From positions 8,892,802 to 8,956,801 of the forward strand of contig NC_058512.1 in assembly GCF_020382885.2 (NCBI RefSeq): a stretch of DNA of 64,000 nt. Reading direction: 5' to 3'. The notes beneath the pieces are model-generated. The model worked only from the letters and a program-made list of their open reading frames with translations, was not told the origin of the DNA and made no database searches. Positions 1 through 13,384 of the stretch are shown one piece after another. The number at the start of each line of letters is the position of its first letter. Positions within the stretch are counted from its first letter, which is position 1. Origin of the DNA: Scatophagus argus (Eukaryota > Chordata > Actinopteri > Scatophagidae). Both the position numbers and the translations under genes were made by a program.

Positions 1-3000
1 AGATAAGCCACTGAAGAAACGTAAGCAGGACTCGTATCCTCAGGAATCCGGAGCTGAGTCAAGTGACGTGCCTACCATACAAGGGGCCAACACTGACAGC
101 AATTTGACACCCAAGAAGACGAATGCCTCAAGTAATGGTGGCAGTCGGCCTGCTTTGATGGTCAGTATTGATCTGCAGCAAGCTGGCAGAGTGATAGGGC
201 AGCCTGTAGTGGTCTTGGAAGCACCGCAGTTATGTGAGGACCACATACAGCTTATAAAGTCAAAGAATGATGGAAAAGTGGATAAAGTTGTTGAAAACAG
301 GCCTGTGATCATCAAACAACATACTGAGAACCCCAGGAACTCTGGCTCAGATGGGCAAGCAGAAACCCCTAAACACAAACTGGAAAAACGGCGCGAATCC
401 AAACACAGACATGATGGTAAAACTGAGAGTGCAAAGGGACACTCACATGATAGACAACCAGATAAACAGACCAAACATGACAGGCATTCAGACTCACACC
501 ACAGAGAGGAAAAGAACCACAACAGTCACCGGCCCCATGTCAACCAACATAAGATTCAAAAATCCATGAGCAGGGTGGAGTGCAACTCCAGACACGGAGA
601 AGACAAAGTCAAGGATCGAAATAAGACTAGAGATCGAGACAGAGAAAGGGACAGAGATCGAGTTAAAGATAGAGATAGAGACAGGGACAGAGACAAAGAC
701 AGGGAAAGGAAACACAAAACATCAAGGGAAAACTGCAACAGACGCTCTCCTGACCGGCATACGAAACCTGAAAGCCCTACATTGAAGCAAGACAAAAGCA
801 GAAAATCGACTGACCTCAATGGTCGACAGAGGGCGGAGTATTCCAGCCTTAGCAACGCCCAGAATAAGGAAGAGAAGAGAAGCAGGGATGGCAGCATTAG
901 CTGTCAAAATAGAAACAAACATCAGCTGTTCGAGACAAAACCCGGTGGGTTCCCGTCATACCTGCTGAGTGGCAAGTCAGGAAGTCTGAAGAACTTTGTG
1001 ATTCCCAAAGTAAAGCGGGATGGCAAAGGTAAAGATTCCCAACATCCAGATGAATTGAAAATGGACTGGAATGAACCCCATGTCAGGCTGGAGAGAGTGT
1101 CATTACTAGAGAACTTAAACAAAGGAACTAAGCCTGTTGTTGTGATTAAAAGACTAAGTATTGATGAGGTAAAAAGGATCATTAAGGAAAGCAGGAATGC
1201 ACAGAGTTCCAGATCCAGGAAGTGGTCTTCCTTTGAGAAACCAGACAGAGGTATGATTTACTTAGTTTATTAGATTATTACACAATTCTGCTTCTCTTTT
1301 TTTCTCTACTTTTACCACTGTCTCAGTAATAATGAATAAAAACATTCCTGATTGTGACCTTTTTTCAAGTGTAGATGATTCTGCACTGAAAACTCACTCA
1401 CCTCTTGTGCTTACAGAGATGTCACTTTATGAGGGAACAAACAAGCGAAAACACAACATGATCAGTAAGAGATCCAAGTACGCTGAGGTGGACTCAGATG
1501 AAGGCAATGATGAGTGTCAGTATAAACCAAAACAATTCACGATGTTTGTACATACACGTCTGCACTATTGAGAGGATATTACTTTACCATGCACTAATCC
1601 TTGAACTGGAAAATAATGTACCTAAAATTATTCCATTTAAGTTCGTTTAGTGAATATTCTGACTTATCTTTTCTCTGTTGTTACAGATGCGAGGAAACGG
1701 CACAAGAAAGATCACAACAAGACGTGGAAGTACGAAGAGAGGAGAGGTTCTGGAGAGCAACTGCGACGAGGAGGTCCTCAGAATGCTCGCCAGGGGTCTG
1801 GTAACCGCCGCCGTGAATGCAGCCCGGATGATTTAAGTGAAGGCTCTTCACCACAAAACATGAGTGATGGTAACATTTTGTTTATTTTGATATAGTATTG
1901 TCAGTGGGCCAGTATAAAATACATAAATGTTGTAAGTGTTTTTTTTGTTCTTTGTGATGTGAGGCAATGGAAATTCTGATTCATTTATGGTCATTTGAAA
2001 CATGATCAGCCAGATGCCCTGGATAGCTGAATTTCTATCCAAGTCTTTCTCTATTGAGTATTCCATGTTTGAGGGTAGTTGCTGTTATCGAGAATCTGAC
2101 TAATGCTTTTTTTGTTTTCTTTTTGTTCAGTTGCCAGAAAGTTGAAGAAAAAGGAGAAACAGAAAAAAAGGAAGGCATACGAATCGTTAGAGGGTATTGT
2201 TTTACCACGTTGTTTGTGAAATTCCTTTATAATATTAATGCATTTTCAAACTAAAACTAAATAAAACTATTTTATTGATTCATTTGTTTACACTTGTTTA
2301 ACAGAAATGATGGACTCCTCCACATTTAAGAGATTTTCGGCCACACTGGACAACATCCTTGAGAACCTTGAGGACGTGGACTTCACTGGTGCAGGTAAAC
2401 ATCGAGTGCTGCACAAGTACTTGCAATTTACTGAAGTGTAGAGCTGAATGATCCAACATTACAACATTATATCTTCATCATCATTATCTGCAAACAGATG
2501 ATGATGAGATACCTGAAGAGCTCTTGCTTGGAAAACACCGGTTGAGCGAACTAGGCAGCGATTCTGCTAAACTTAAAGCTATGGGCGTCTTTAACAAGGT
2601 AAGAGGAGTGTGACTCACACACACTCAGATTCACAGATGATATTTAGCTGCTGTTAGGACCATCAGTTCATGGCCACGTCATTCGTTTGATCCACAGTTA
2701 CCGTCGGATAAACTGGTGAAAATTTTGAACATCCTGGAGAAGAACATTCAGGACAGTGTCAAACTTTCCACATTAATGAACCATGTAAGTTGATATTATT
2801 TATTATTTTTATTAATATTTATTATGACTTCTGTGGTAGTCATAATGTGTATCTTGCTCAGTTTTGTTGAAGAGATTTTCAGCTAGTTTTTCTTTCTACT
2901 AATTGTTTTGTTGTTGTTTTTTTGACATTTGTAGGGTAATGACTCTATGGAGGAGGAGCGGCTGTGGCGTGACTTGATCATAGAACGGGTGACAAAGTCT

Positions 3001-6000
3001 GCTGACGCCTGTTTGACTGCGCTCAACATCATGACATCTCCACGCATGCCCAAAGCCGTTTACATAGAGGATGTGATTGAGAGGGTGTTGCAGTACACCA
3101 AGTTCCATCTGCAAAACTCTTTGTACCCTCAGTATGACCCGTCCTATAGAGTGGATCCGCATGGAGGTCAGAACAGTTTTATCCTGTTCTTCTAAGTTTT
3201 TCTTCTTCTTTTTTTATTTTTTATATTTTAGAACAGATTGTGCCTTAAATTGTCTTTGTACTTTCCCAGTAATGAGAATGAGTCAAAACTGGAAGCAGTT
3301 GCAGGATTTTAATTTTAAAGAAAGTGTCAATACTGAACTTTAAAATCATGAAGATGCTAGTTTACTGTCCAAAAGAAAAGCTGATGATAGAATGTCTTCT
3401 AGCACATACAAACACTGTTATTTAAAAAAAAAATGCTGCCCCTAAAGTGGTTTACTTACCTCTTATTTTCCCTGTATCTACCTCACCTAAGGTGGCGCGC
3501 ATTCTTCAAAGTCTAAGAAAGCAAAGAGTTCCACCCACAAACAGAAGGTGGTAGTCGTGCTCTACAACAAAGTGTGTGATATTGTCAGCAACATCTCAGA
3601 GCTCCTGGAGATCCAGCTGCTAACTGACACCACAATTCTCCAGGTTCCTACCTTTTAATCTGCTCTCACATTCAGATTCATGATGACCTCATTGTCTGTC
3701 AAGCTCTAACATACCTGACCACTGTTCTTTTAGGTGTCCACTCTGGGTATTACGCCATTTTTTGTGGAGAATGTTAATGAGCTCCAGCTATGTGCCATCA
3801 CACTAGTGACAGCCGTAAGTCTTCCATTGTTTGCAGTTTTAGTGTTATTTTTAGAGTTAATTTTGCTTTTGCTTGAGGTTATTTTTCTTGCGATGTCTCT
3901 GTTGTTAGGTTTGGATTTAATGCTTTGTATTTTTCTCTTCCTTAGGTGTTCTCTCGTTACGAGAAGCACAGGCAGCTCATTCTTGAAGAGATTTTCACCT
4001 CCCTGGCAAGACTGCCTACCAGTAAACGCAGCCTCAGGAACTTTAGGTAACTACCTTGAGTCAATGTTTCCTCAACAAAATTACATGAATGAAGAATTGG
4101 AATCTTTGAAGTCCTTCTTGTTGCTCAGTAGATGAAACACTGCTCTGTCTCATATTCCCCCAGGTTAAACAGCAGTGATTTGGCTGGAGAGCCCTTGTAT
4201 ATCCAGATGGTCACAGCACTGGTTTTACAGCTCATCCAATGTGTGGTGCACCTTCCATCAGATAACGATGCAGAGGATGAACATAATAAGAAGGTAACTG
4301 GCAGTGATTTCGCTGATATTTTAACCTTATTTATCATTTGATTATGATTCAGAAATTGTTTTACATACTGAGATACTGTATTTTTCTAGGTGGATAAAGA
4401 CGTCTTCATCACAAACTCTTATGAAACTGCCATGAGGACGGCTCAGAACTTCTTATCAGTGTTTCTTAAAAAGTAAGTGGCTACACTTCACAGTATTTTT
4501 GATCTTACCCGCTCTTCTTTAACCTTAGCTTGTCTTTAAAACTGTTAAACAGTATATGTGCTTCTGATATGGAACAGCTTTTAACTGGCTCAATGGCTCA
4601 AAATTATATTGTTATAAGCAATTGTATTTTGTATGTTTCAGGTGTGGCAGCAAGCAGGGAGAGGAGGACTACAGGCCTCTGTTTGAGAACTTTGTTCATG
4701 ACCTGCTGTCTACAGTCAACAAGCCTGAGTGGCCCGCAGCTGAACTGCTGCTTAGTCTACTCGGACGGCTGTTGGTGAGCTTCATTCATTTTAAAGATGT
4801 TTTTTTCAGTGTTGCTGATGATTGTTTTTGTTGTGATATTTCACCTTCGCTTCTTGTGCTCCAGGTGCACCAGTTCAGTAACAAGCAGACAGAAATGGCA
4901 CTCAGGGTGGCATCGCTGGACTACCTCGGCACTGTTGCTTCTCGCCTGCGCAAAGATGCAGTCACTAGCAAGATGGACCAAAAGGCTATTGATCGCATCC
5001 TGAAAGAGGTAGACCAGATAATCACGTTAACAGATTTAAATTAACATTGGAACAGTGGAACTCATTTTGAGGTCCTTCTGGATTATTGATCTTGTTGCAG
5101 ACTCCAGACAGTGATGAAGTTCAGCAGCTTCAGAAGGCCTTGCTAGACTACCTGGATGAGAACATTGAGACAGATGGATTGAGACACTCTCTGGTGGTGA
5201 GTGTTCAGTTATTTTTTACACACAGCTGTCTATTTAAGAAAATCATTACAGTCACATTTATGATTCCCTAAGGATTTGATGCTCTGTGTTTGCATTCAGT
5301 AATAGCCCCTTGTACCCTTGTACTCACATTAGCTGAAGCTCTCAAATGGCTTGACACAAAGATATTACAGTTGGGTAGATTACATTTAAAAGAGACAGGG
5401 GTTTGACAGTGTTCCTTGGTGTCAAATTGGTGTTTTGCTCTATAGCATGCCTTCAGACATGCACATATGTGTGTTATCACATATGTGTTGTTTGTTTCAT
5501 ATAGTTTGCCAGGAAGTTTTATATTGCCCAGTGGTTCAGAGACACTACAAGTGAAGCAGAGAAAGCGATGAAGTCTCAAAATGACAACGACGAGGACTTA
5601 AAAGGTCGATATCATTCCCAAGACGTTGACTCAACTGCAGAGATTATGCAGAAAGCTGAGGCACGAAAGAAATTCCTCCGCAAGGTCATCAGGGCTTCAC
5701 CACCACGTTTCAGTTCTCTGAGGTACGTACGACTTGGCTCTTGATGACTGCACTAGTTTGCTATGCTGTTTGACTTTTTCACCTGTACTGGTGGTACATT
5801 TTCTGGATTTTTCTTTCAGGTTAAACTCTGACACAGTAGACTATGAGCACTGCTGTCTGATTGTGAGATACCTGGCCTCTATGAGGCCGTTTGCACAGAG
5901 CTTTGATATTTATTTATCACAGGTAAGAGGATTAATTTTAAATAAACGTGAGTGGGAGATCATGTCATGTTGGTTGTCATTAACCTTTGCCTCTCACTGT

Positions 6001-9000
6001 CTTTCTTTCATAGATTCTGAGAGTGCTGGGTGAGAGTGCTATTGCAGTCCGAACTAAAGCCATGAAGTGTCTGTCTGAAGTAGTAGCTGTGGATCCAAGT
6101 ATTCTGGCACGAGTAGGTTCAAGGTTCATTTAGTTGTCATTCTGTAATGCAGCATTGAACAACAAAGTACAAGTTGTAGTTCCTGGCTGGAGTGGGGGCC
6201 ATAGGCACCTCGTCTCACAGGTACCACCAACACTCGCTAGATGGTTACCACTGAAGGGTTTTAGTCACCCGCTGCAGAGTCCTCCTGTCCAGGACTGTTC
6301 AAAAACCAATTTGTAAAGTTTTTCAATTTTAACAACAAATTCTGTTTTGAGTTTTAAGGTAACATTATGGAATTAGCTGGCAATTAGGTCAGTTTACCAC
6401 AGTCAAACATGCACCCACAACATTCAGTAATGCTTAACTGTGCTTGACTCCTCTCCCCTGTTTGTTTTTCAGTTGGATATGCAGCGTGGGGTTCATTGTC
6501 GCCTCATGGACAACTCCACCAGTGTGCGAGAGGCAGCTGTGGAGCTCCTTGGCCGGTTTGTGCTCAGTCGACCGCAGCTCATTGAGCAGTACTATGACAT
6601 GCTTGTTGAAAGGATATTGGTAATTTCTTAAGCCTAATTTTTACCTTTTATCAACACCTCATTTGTCATACACAAGTGTAACTATTTTCTTTCCTCTGGT
6701 GGCAAAGTAAATTGATGCGGTCACATCACTTGCCCTCTCAGGGGTTTGTGGAAAAGAATAGGCAAAGTCTTGTAGACAGGCTCAAGTGGAACTTTACCCT
6801 TAACTTCAGCTACTTTTGACCAAAAAGTTCATTTGAAGTGCAAAAGTTCAGCTGAGGTAAAATCACACTGCCACCTAAAGATCAAACACAGAACTGCAAC
6901 CATTTGACAGTGCAGCAATTTGAAAAATGTTTTGTTTTTTTTGTTTTTTTATCGCTGTCCTGTATCCTTTACATTTTGTCCATCATGCATCTGTTTTTAT
7001 TCTCCATGTTTAACTTTCACATTTTAACAGGGTACTTGTTATTTTCCCTTACAAATCATTCAATAACATGAACGGGCATTTTGTATTACAGGACACTGGT
7101 ATTAGTGTAAGGAAGAGGGTCATTAAGATCTTGAGGGACATTTGCCTGGAGCAGCCGGACTTCCATAAGATCACTGAGATGTGTGTCAAGATGATCCGAA
7201 GGGTCAATGATGAGGAGGGGATCAAGGTTTGTCTTTATTGTTATGTACATTCAGCTTAATATACAGTTTCTATACTTACAACATCTTTTCCCATGTAGAA
7301 ACTGGTGAACGAGACATTCCAGAAACTGTGGTTCACTCCCACACCAAGTCATGACAAAGATGCCATGACGCGGAAGATCCTGAACATCACAGATGTGGTG
7401 CGTACTGTCTGGGTTTATGACAGAAGTATCGGCACCGTCACTCAAATATACATTTTGACGTTTGACACGATTGCAGTCTGACTCATATCATGTTTTGTTT
7501 TCATCCCAGGTGTCGGCTTGTAAAGATTCAGGCTACGACTGGTTTGAGCAGCTTCTCCAAAATGTGAGTTGTTCGGCTTGTGTTGGTTGCTTTGATTCTT
7601 CAAGAGTAGCTCATGTGTCTTTATAAATAGCTGCTGTGTGCAGATTTTGTCTAGCGTCTTATCTGACTTCTGCATGGCAACTGTTTAGCTACTGAAGTCT
7701 GAAGAGCAAGCTTCCTACAAACCTGCCAAGAAGGCCTGTGCTCAGCTGGTTGACAATCTGGTGGAACATATACTGAAATATGAGGAGTCTCTTGCAGGTA
7801 ATTAAAAATAATAATGTGTTTGCTTGCCAAATTGTTATTACATAATTATTGTGTTAAACATTACTTTGCTGTGTCAGATCTCAGTGTTTATTTATTATGT
7901 ATTTATGTTTCAGACTGTGAGGACAAAGGAGTGAACTCAGATCGTCTCGTTGCATGTATCACTACTCTCTACCTGTTCAGCAAGATCAGAGCACAGTTAA
8001 TGGTCAAACATGCCATGACTATGCAGCCATACTTGACCACCAAGTGCAATGTAAGTACACTGTAACTTTATTACTATATTAAGTATGTATGAGAAAGCAT
8101 TTGTGGAGACTGGTTTCCACTGGACAGAAATGAAGAAGAACAAATTTTATGTTGTTCTATAGGACCATCTAGTGGCAGCCAAATGAAAACACAGGTGTTC
8201 AACGCAGGGTCTGCCCAAGTACCACATTTGTAGTGTTTGGAGCTAGTGTCTACTTCTGTGAAATATTTCCAGTAATTGTCATCGTACCTGGGACATGTTT
8301 AACAACTATATGTACTACTATATGTACAAATAGTACATATAGTAGTGTAATAGTGTACACAGCACAAATGAGCTCAAATAAGTAGCGTGGACTGCACATT
8401 ATTACAGCTTCAAACAGATGACAGTAAAATGCACATTTAGGAGATTAGAAAGAACACAGTAAATAAAGCAATTAAAGTACTTAATTATGTGGGGGTTTTT
8501 TTCAATTGCAATGTGTTGACCTCTCTCAGCCATTATAATATTCACTCTGAACCAAACACTTCTTAAACTGAATCTGATTATTGTCAGTCCAAAAATCAGC
8601 CCATAGGCTATCTATCATTCTCAAGGGTGTGTCCCAGCTCACCTGTCTTTGTATCGACATTTTAGACGCAGAATGACTTCATGGTGATATGTAATGTGGC
8701 AAAGATCCTGGAACTGGTTGTTCCTCTGATGGACCATCCAAGTGAGACTTTCCTCACTACCATAGAGGAAGACCTGATGAAGCTCATCATCAAATATGGC
8801 ATGACGGTCAGTGTCATTTACAGCTCACGGCTTTCACAGATAGCTCTCAAAGAACATGAACAACGCAGATGTGAAGCTGCTGCTCTGAGCGTGCGAGTTT
8901 GACTGAAGCACAATTTATTTATTGTGTTTGCTTCTCAGGTTGTACAACACTGTGTGAGCTGTCTTGGTGCTGTTGTCAACAAGGTCACACACAACTACAA

Positions 9001-12000
9001 GTTTGTTTGGGCTTGTTTCAACCGTTACTATGGTAAGTCTTACGTACTGTGACATACATTTCCTTATACTAGAATTCTCCTGAAATGGAAAATGTTGGGA
9101 AAAGATACACCAGCTTTCCTATAACAGAGCTTGTATTTGTTCAACTGTTCATTTGCCTTCAAATTAAATTTTACATTTAAGCTCATGCTCATTGTGTCAT
9201 TTCACATCCATTTGACAGGAGCTCTGGCCAAACTGAAGACCCAGCACCAAGAGGACCCCAGCAGCCCCACTCTGGTTACCAACAAGCCCACTCTCCTGCG
9301 CTCGCTGTTTACTGTGGGGGCTCTCTGTCGACACTTTGATTTTGACCAAGAGGAGTTCAAGGGTGCTAACAAGGTAAACACCGGCAGTCTGTTTGAAGTA
9401 TGTGTGCAGAACTGCTGTTGAACATATTATGGTGACTGACTGTCTCCTCCCATGTCTTTTAGATTGTCATTAAGGACAAAGTGTTAGAGCTTCTGTTGTA
9501 CTTCACCTCTCATGAAGATGAGGAGGTCCAGATCAAGGCCATCATAGGTCTAGGTATACTGCACCTCATTTTTCTCCTATTATGTTATTTACACCTTGTC
9601 TGTTCTTTTTATATGCCCGTGTCTTAGACTTTAGTTCCCCAGTCGTTCTGTCTGTATCTGAATTTTTTTTTTTCCATTTTCTCAAGGCTTCCAGTTCATC
9701 ATGCACCCAGAGCTCATGTTTGTGCAGGATGTGAAGGTTCTGTATAACAGCATCCTGTCAGATGAAAACAGTTTGGTCAGTCTGAAGATCCAGGTGCTGA
9801 AAAATCTGCAGACATACTTGCAAGAGGAGGACTCTCGAATGCAGGAGGCTGATCGCGAGTGTGAGTTTAACAAATCTTTCTCATGTGTTCTGCCAAAGAG
9901 TATCACTGTGTGTTCACTGGTCTTAATGTGCATTGAGCTAACAGTCAGGTATAACATCCTTAGATTGGTTAAGATGATCTTTTTTAAAATATTTTTTATT
10001 TTTCAGGGAAGAATCAATCAAAGCAGGAGGATCTGAAAGAAATGGGTGACATCTCATCAGGCATGAGCAGTTCCATTATGCAGATTTACCTGAAGCAGGT
10101 GCTGGATTCCTTCTTGCACACGCAGTCCACCGTTCGGCACTTTGCTCTGAGTGTCATTACACTGACTCTCAGCCAGGGCCTGATCCATCCTGTGCAGGTA
10201 TGTCCACAGTCTGTCTCTATCGTACTCTTTTAAGCAAAGTCTGTGTTAGATTGTCTTTTATCTCACACTAACAACATACTCTGCAGTCCTGAATGCATCA
10301 CGGGCTGTTCACGGATCAAAAATGATTGTTGTTTTTTTTTTGTTTTTTTTTAGTGTGTGCCGTACCTTATTGCCATGGGAACAGACCCAGAGCCAACCAT
10401 GAAGAACAAGGCTGATCAACAACTGGTGGAAATTGACAAGAAATATTCAGGCTTCATCCATGTGAGTTTATGATCAGTGGGTGTATGTCAAAATGAAAAT
10501 AAAATTGCTTCCTTTAGCGGTATCTGTGGGCAGCAGTGTTTATATTTTATCGTGGCTGAGGGTTCTTTTAAGACTAGACTGAACACTGAATGCTACTAGG
10601 AAGGAAAACTTGGCTTTACACTGAATGCTGAATGTAACACTGAAGCACAAAGTTTTTATTGGCAAAAAATAGAGATTAAAAAGATAGCCACCAATTTACA
10701 ATTGTTATTTCTCCATTTTTTAAAATAAAATAAATAAAAAAATGTATATTCTACGCAGCTAATAATTTGATGCTAGATTTTGTAGGTAATAAAAATAAAA
10801 CACAGGCTTGACAAAAGTCAGGACTTTGACAGTTATTGTTTTAGCTGTGATCTTACTGGGTCGTATGCCTCTGTGAATTCCCAGATGAAGGCCGTAGCAG
10901 GTTTGAAGATGTCTTATCAGGTGCAACAGGCCATAAATGGATCCAAAGGTGCAGTTGTTCGTGGTTTTCGCCACGATGACTCTGACTCTGCCCTGTGCTC
11001 TCATCTCTACACCATGGTCCGTGGGAACCGGCAACATAGACGGGCTTTCCTCATTTCTCTGCTCAACCTGTTCGATGACAGCACCGTAAGTCCGCCTCCA
11101 TCCTTTCGACTGATTCCCTTCACTCTGTTTAGATTTGAAGGTTTGTGCTGCCCACTCGTCCTGTTGGTCATGAACAATTCATTTTAAGTAGTCATGTTCA
11201 ACAATTTGTCCCCTGCAGAAAACGGAGTTGAACATGCTGTTGTTCGTAGCGGACAGCTTGGCCTGCTTCCCCTACCAGACCCAGGAGGAGCCTCTTTTCA
11301 TCATGCACCATATAGATATTACCTTGTCTGTCTCTGGTAGCAACCTGTTGCAGTCTTTCAAGGAGGTGAGAAGATTTGTTAAATTATGAGTTAATGCTCC
11401 TGTTTTGTCTTGTTTTGTTTGTCATTAGATGAAAATGCATATTTTGTTCTCTGTAGTCTTTAAGGAAAGAGCCCGTGAAGCAGGAAAAGAAGATGAAGAC
11501 AAAAAAGAAGAAGAAGAAGAAGAAGAAGCCTCAGAGGAGGAAACACAGCTCTGATGAGGATGATGATGATGATGATGATGATGAAGAGAGCAGCAGTGAC
11601 TCCAGCAGCAGTGATGAGGACGATGAGGTAGTCCACAGGCCAAAGAAATCTGTGATTTCAGACTCTGACTCTGAGGTAGAAGATGAAGATGCACTGATGG
11701 ACCGTCTGCCTGAAAACCCCATCCCTCTGCTGGACTTTGCCAGTGCTTCACAGGGTATTCTGCTGCTACTGGTGCTGAAACAACATCTGAAGAATCTATA
11801 TGGCTTCTCAGACAGGTAGGCCACGTCAAAAACACAAGCCAACAAATCTTTCATTAATTCTTCCTTGGTAGTGCAGCTGTTTACATGACTGAACTGAACC
11901 TTTTGTTTTCATTACAGCAAAATCCAGAAATATTCACCCACAGAATCTGCCAAAGTATACGACAAGGCTGTGAACAGGAAGTCTAAAGTGCACTTCAATC

Positions 12001-13063
12001 CTCGTCAGACACTGGATTACCTGAAGAGTGACAGGGACAACATGGATCTCAGCTATGAGACCAAGAGGCATATTGTGAAACAGTATTTGGACGTAAGTAT
12101 TTCATATTATGTTTATTTATGTGTTATTTCATTTTCAGGAATATATAGTAGACAAAAAGCGTGTCTGTAAGAATGTGCAGAATGTGCTATGTTTCAGAAT
12201 TTCAGGTTGCTAAGATACAAATAGTCATGCTTGAAAATTGAAGTAAACTTGTCTTTGTGCATTAATAAGTAAAATGTGTACAAGGTTGTCATTGGCCGGT
12301 TGCTGTTTGCTTTTCCACTGGGTTACAAATAATCACATCAAGAAACTATTCACCTGAAGCTCCGCCTGTTTTTCTCTCTCAGTTCAAGGTACTAATGGAC
12401 CACCTGGATCATGACGAAGAGGATGAGGAGGGCGAAGCAAGTGCCAATGCCAGAAACAAAGCCATTACTTCGCTGCTGAAGGGCTCAAAACCTTCGAACC
12501 ACAACCACAATAATCACACTGCTCCAATGGAGACTGATGAGGAAGAAAGTGAAGATGAAGATCCACCTGCGGTAAGAATTTTGGAACTCATGGGACTTAA
12601 CTGCAAGCAAACTATTTTCTACATGGAAACTATTGACATTTTATTATTCATGAGGTCAACTGAAAATTTCTGCTGATGCTTCATCTGCTCGTTCTGTCCA
12701 CAGCGGAAACCAAGGAAAGGCGGGGATTCTGCAGAGGATTCAGGTCACATGAACGAGACAGTGGAGGCCATGGACGTCGTTGCCATCTGCCGTCCCAAAT
12801 ACAAAGACAGACCACAGATTGCCAGGGTCATCCAGAAGACCAAAAATGGCTACAGCATACACTGGATGACTGGATCTTACTCTGGGCCCTGGGCTGTGGC
12901 AAAGAAACGGGACGGTCGCAAAAAGGTGCCTTGGGTTGACACTATCAAGGAGTCAGACATTATTTACAAGAAAATATCCTTGACAAGTGGACATAAGCTG
13001 ACGAACAAAGTGGCACAGACGTTACGGGCGATATACGCTGCCAAGGAGGGGACTAAGAGTTAA
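1..13063 (+). CDS. nipbl: Nipped-B-like cohesin loader, 3' 38 exons (5' end outside window)
   Basis: NIPBL with MAU2 loads cohesin onto chromatin and drives loop extrusion in the nucleus. Exons: 1-1250, 1417-1515, 1687-1869, 2131-2193, 2305-2394, 2498-2598, 2698-2784, 2935-3166, 3492-3643, 3734-3814, 3946-4046, 4164-4293, 4390-4472, 4642-4774, 4865-5008, 5101-5196, 5505-5722, 5820-5922, 6014-6112, 6473-6619, 7092-7226, 7299-7397, 7510-7563, 7689-7797, 7914-8050, 8666-8806, 8939-9032, 9219-9373, 9463-9553, 9687-9860, 10007-10197, 10354-10461, 10885-11085, 11219-11365, 11457-11815, 11918-12092, 12383-12571, 12704-13063. They keep phase and encode 2169 residues. From memory human NIPBL has 47 exons with a large exon 10, so 38 exons here fits exons 10-47. 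The first exon encodes a charged disordered stretch. Exons from about 2305 on encode the HEAT-repeat body. The last exon carries the conserved C-terminus (MDVVAICRPKYKDRPQIARV). The a/b paralogue cannot be decided. Confidence 0.96.
203..217 (+). other. PxVxL-type HP1-binding motif in NIPBL
   Basis: Codons 203-217 read P-V-V-V-L within the context IGQPVVVLEAP. This fits the PxVxL consensus bound by HP1 chromoshadow domains. NIPBL is known to bind HP1 through such a motif. That this copy is the functional one is inferred from its position in the disordered part ahead of the HEAT repeats. Confidence 0.55.
8314..8346. repeat. Perfect 14-bp inverted repeat (hairpin) in nipbl intron
   Basis: Arms 8314-8327 and 8333-8346 are exact reverse complements, separated by a 5-nt loop (AAATA). 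The hairpin lies in the 615-bp nipbl intron 8051-8665. The arms are AT-rich (ACTACTATATGTAC). It may be a small palindrome or a fold in the pre-mRNA. No known RNA family was recognised. Confidence 0.8.
11502..11583 (+). repeat. Coding microsatellites in nipbl: (AAG)n then (GAT)n
   Basis: Inside exon 11457-11815, an (AAG)n run at about 11502-11527 encodes poly-lysine. A (GAT)n run at about 11553-11583 encodes poly-aspartate and continues into a Ser/Asp/Glu-rich stretch. Both are in frame. The result is a basic block followed by an acidic block in the disordered C-terminal part of NIPBL. Such runs are prone to length change. Confidence 0.9.
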
Positions 13064-13378
13064 TCAGCTGACAGAAACCCCTTACAACCCAAAAATAAAT
13101 TTATGTGGATCCAGTATGTTAGAGGGAGAAGACGGACCTGGTGGAGGAAGAAGTATTGAGAACACTTGTCTGTTTGAATACAGAGAAAACACACAAGAAG
13201 CAAATGTTTAGGAAAACATTGTGTGGGAGTTCCTTCGCTGTTGTGCAGCAGCTTCGTTGTTTGATTTTTACTCCCATTGTATCATAGTTTAACTAAACAC
13301 ATGTTTATATATGAACATAATTCTGTAAAAAAAAAAAAACTGAATGTTGGAAATTAGTGCATTGATGATGATGTTCTT

Positions 13379-13384
13379 AATAAA
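13379..13384 (+). terminator. Polyadenylation signal AATAAA, nipbl 3' UTR
   Basis: AATAAA lies 316 bp after the nipbl stop codon (TAA 13061-13063). Further AATAAA hexamers lie close to the stop (about 13095) and at 13656-13661. The 13379 copy is a plausible main site, but no transcript end was seen. Confidence 0.55.

Noticed and set aside
40..897. Long minus-strand frames opposite the first nipbl exon
   Set aside because: They are antisense shadows of the charged Arg/Asp/Lys-rich nipbl exon, which gives Ser/Leu-rich frames on the other strand.
11425..11854. Minus-strand Ser- and His-rich frames
   Set aside because: Produced by reading the (AAG)n/(GAT)n microsatellites of the nipbl exon backwards.
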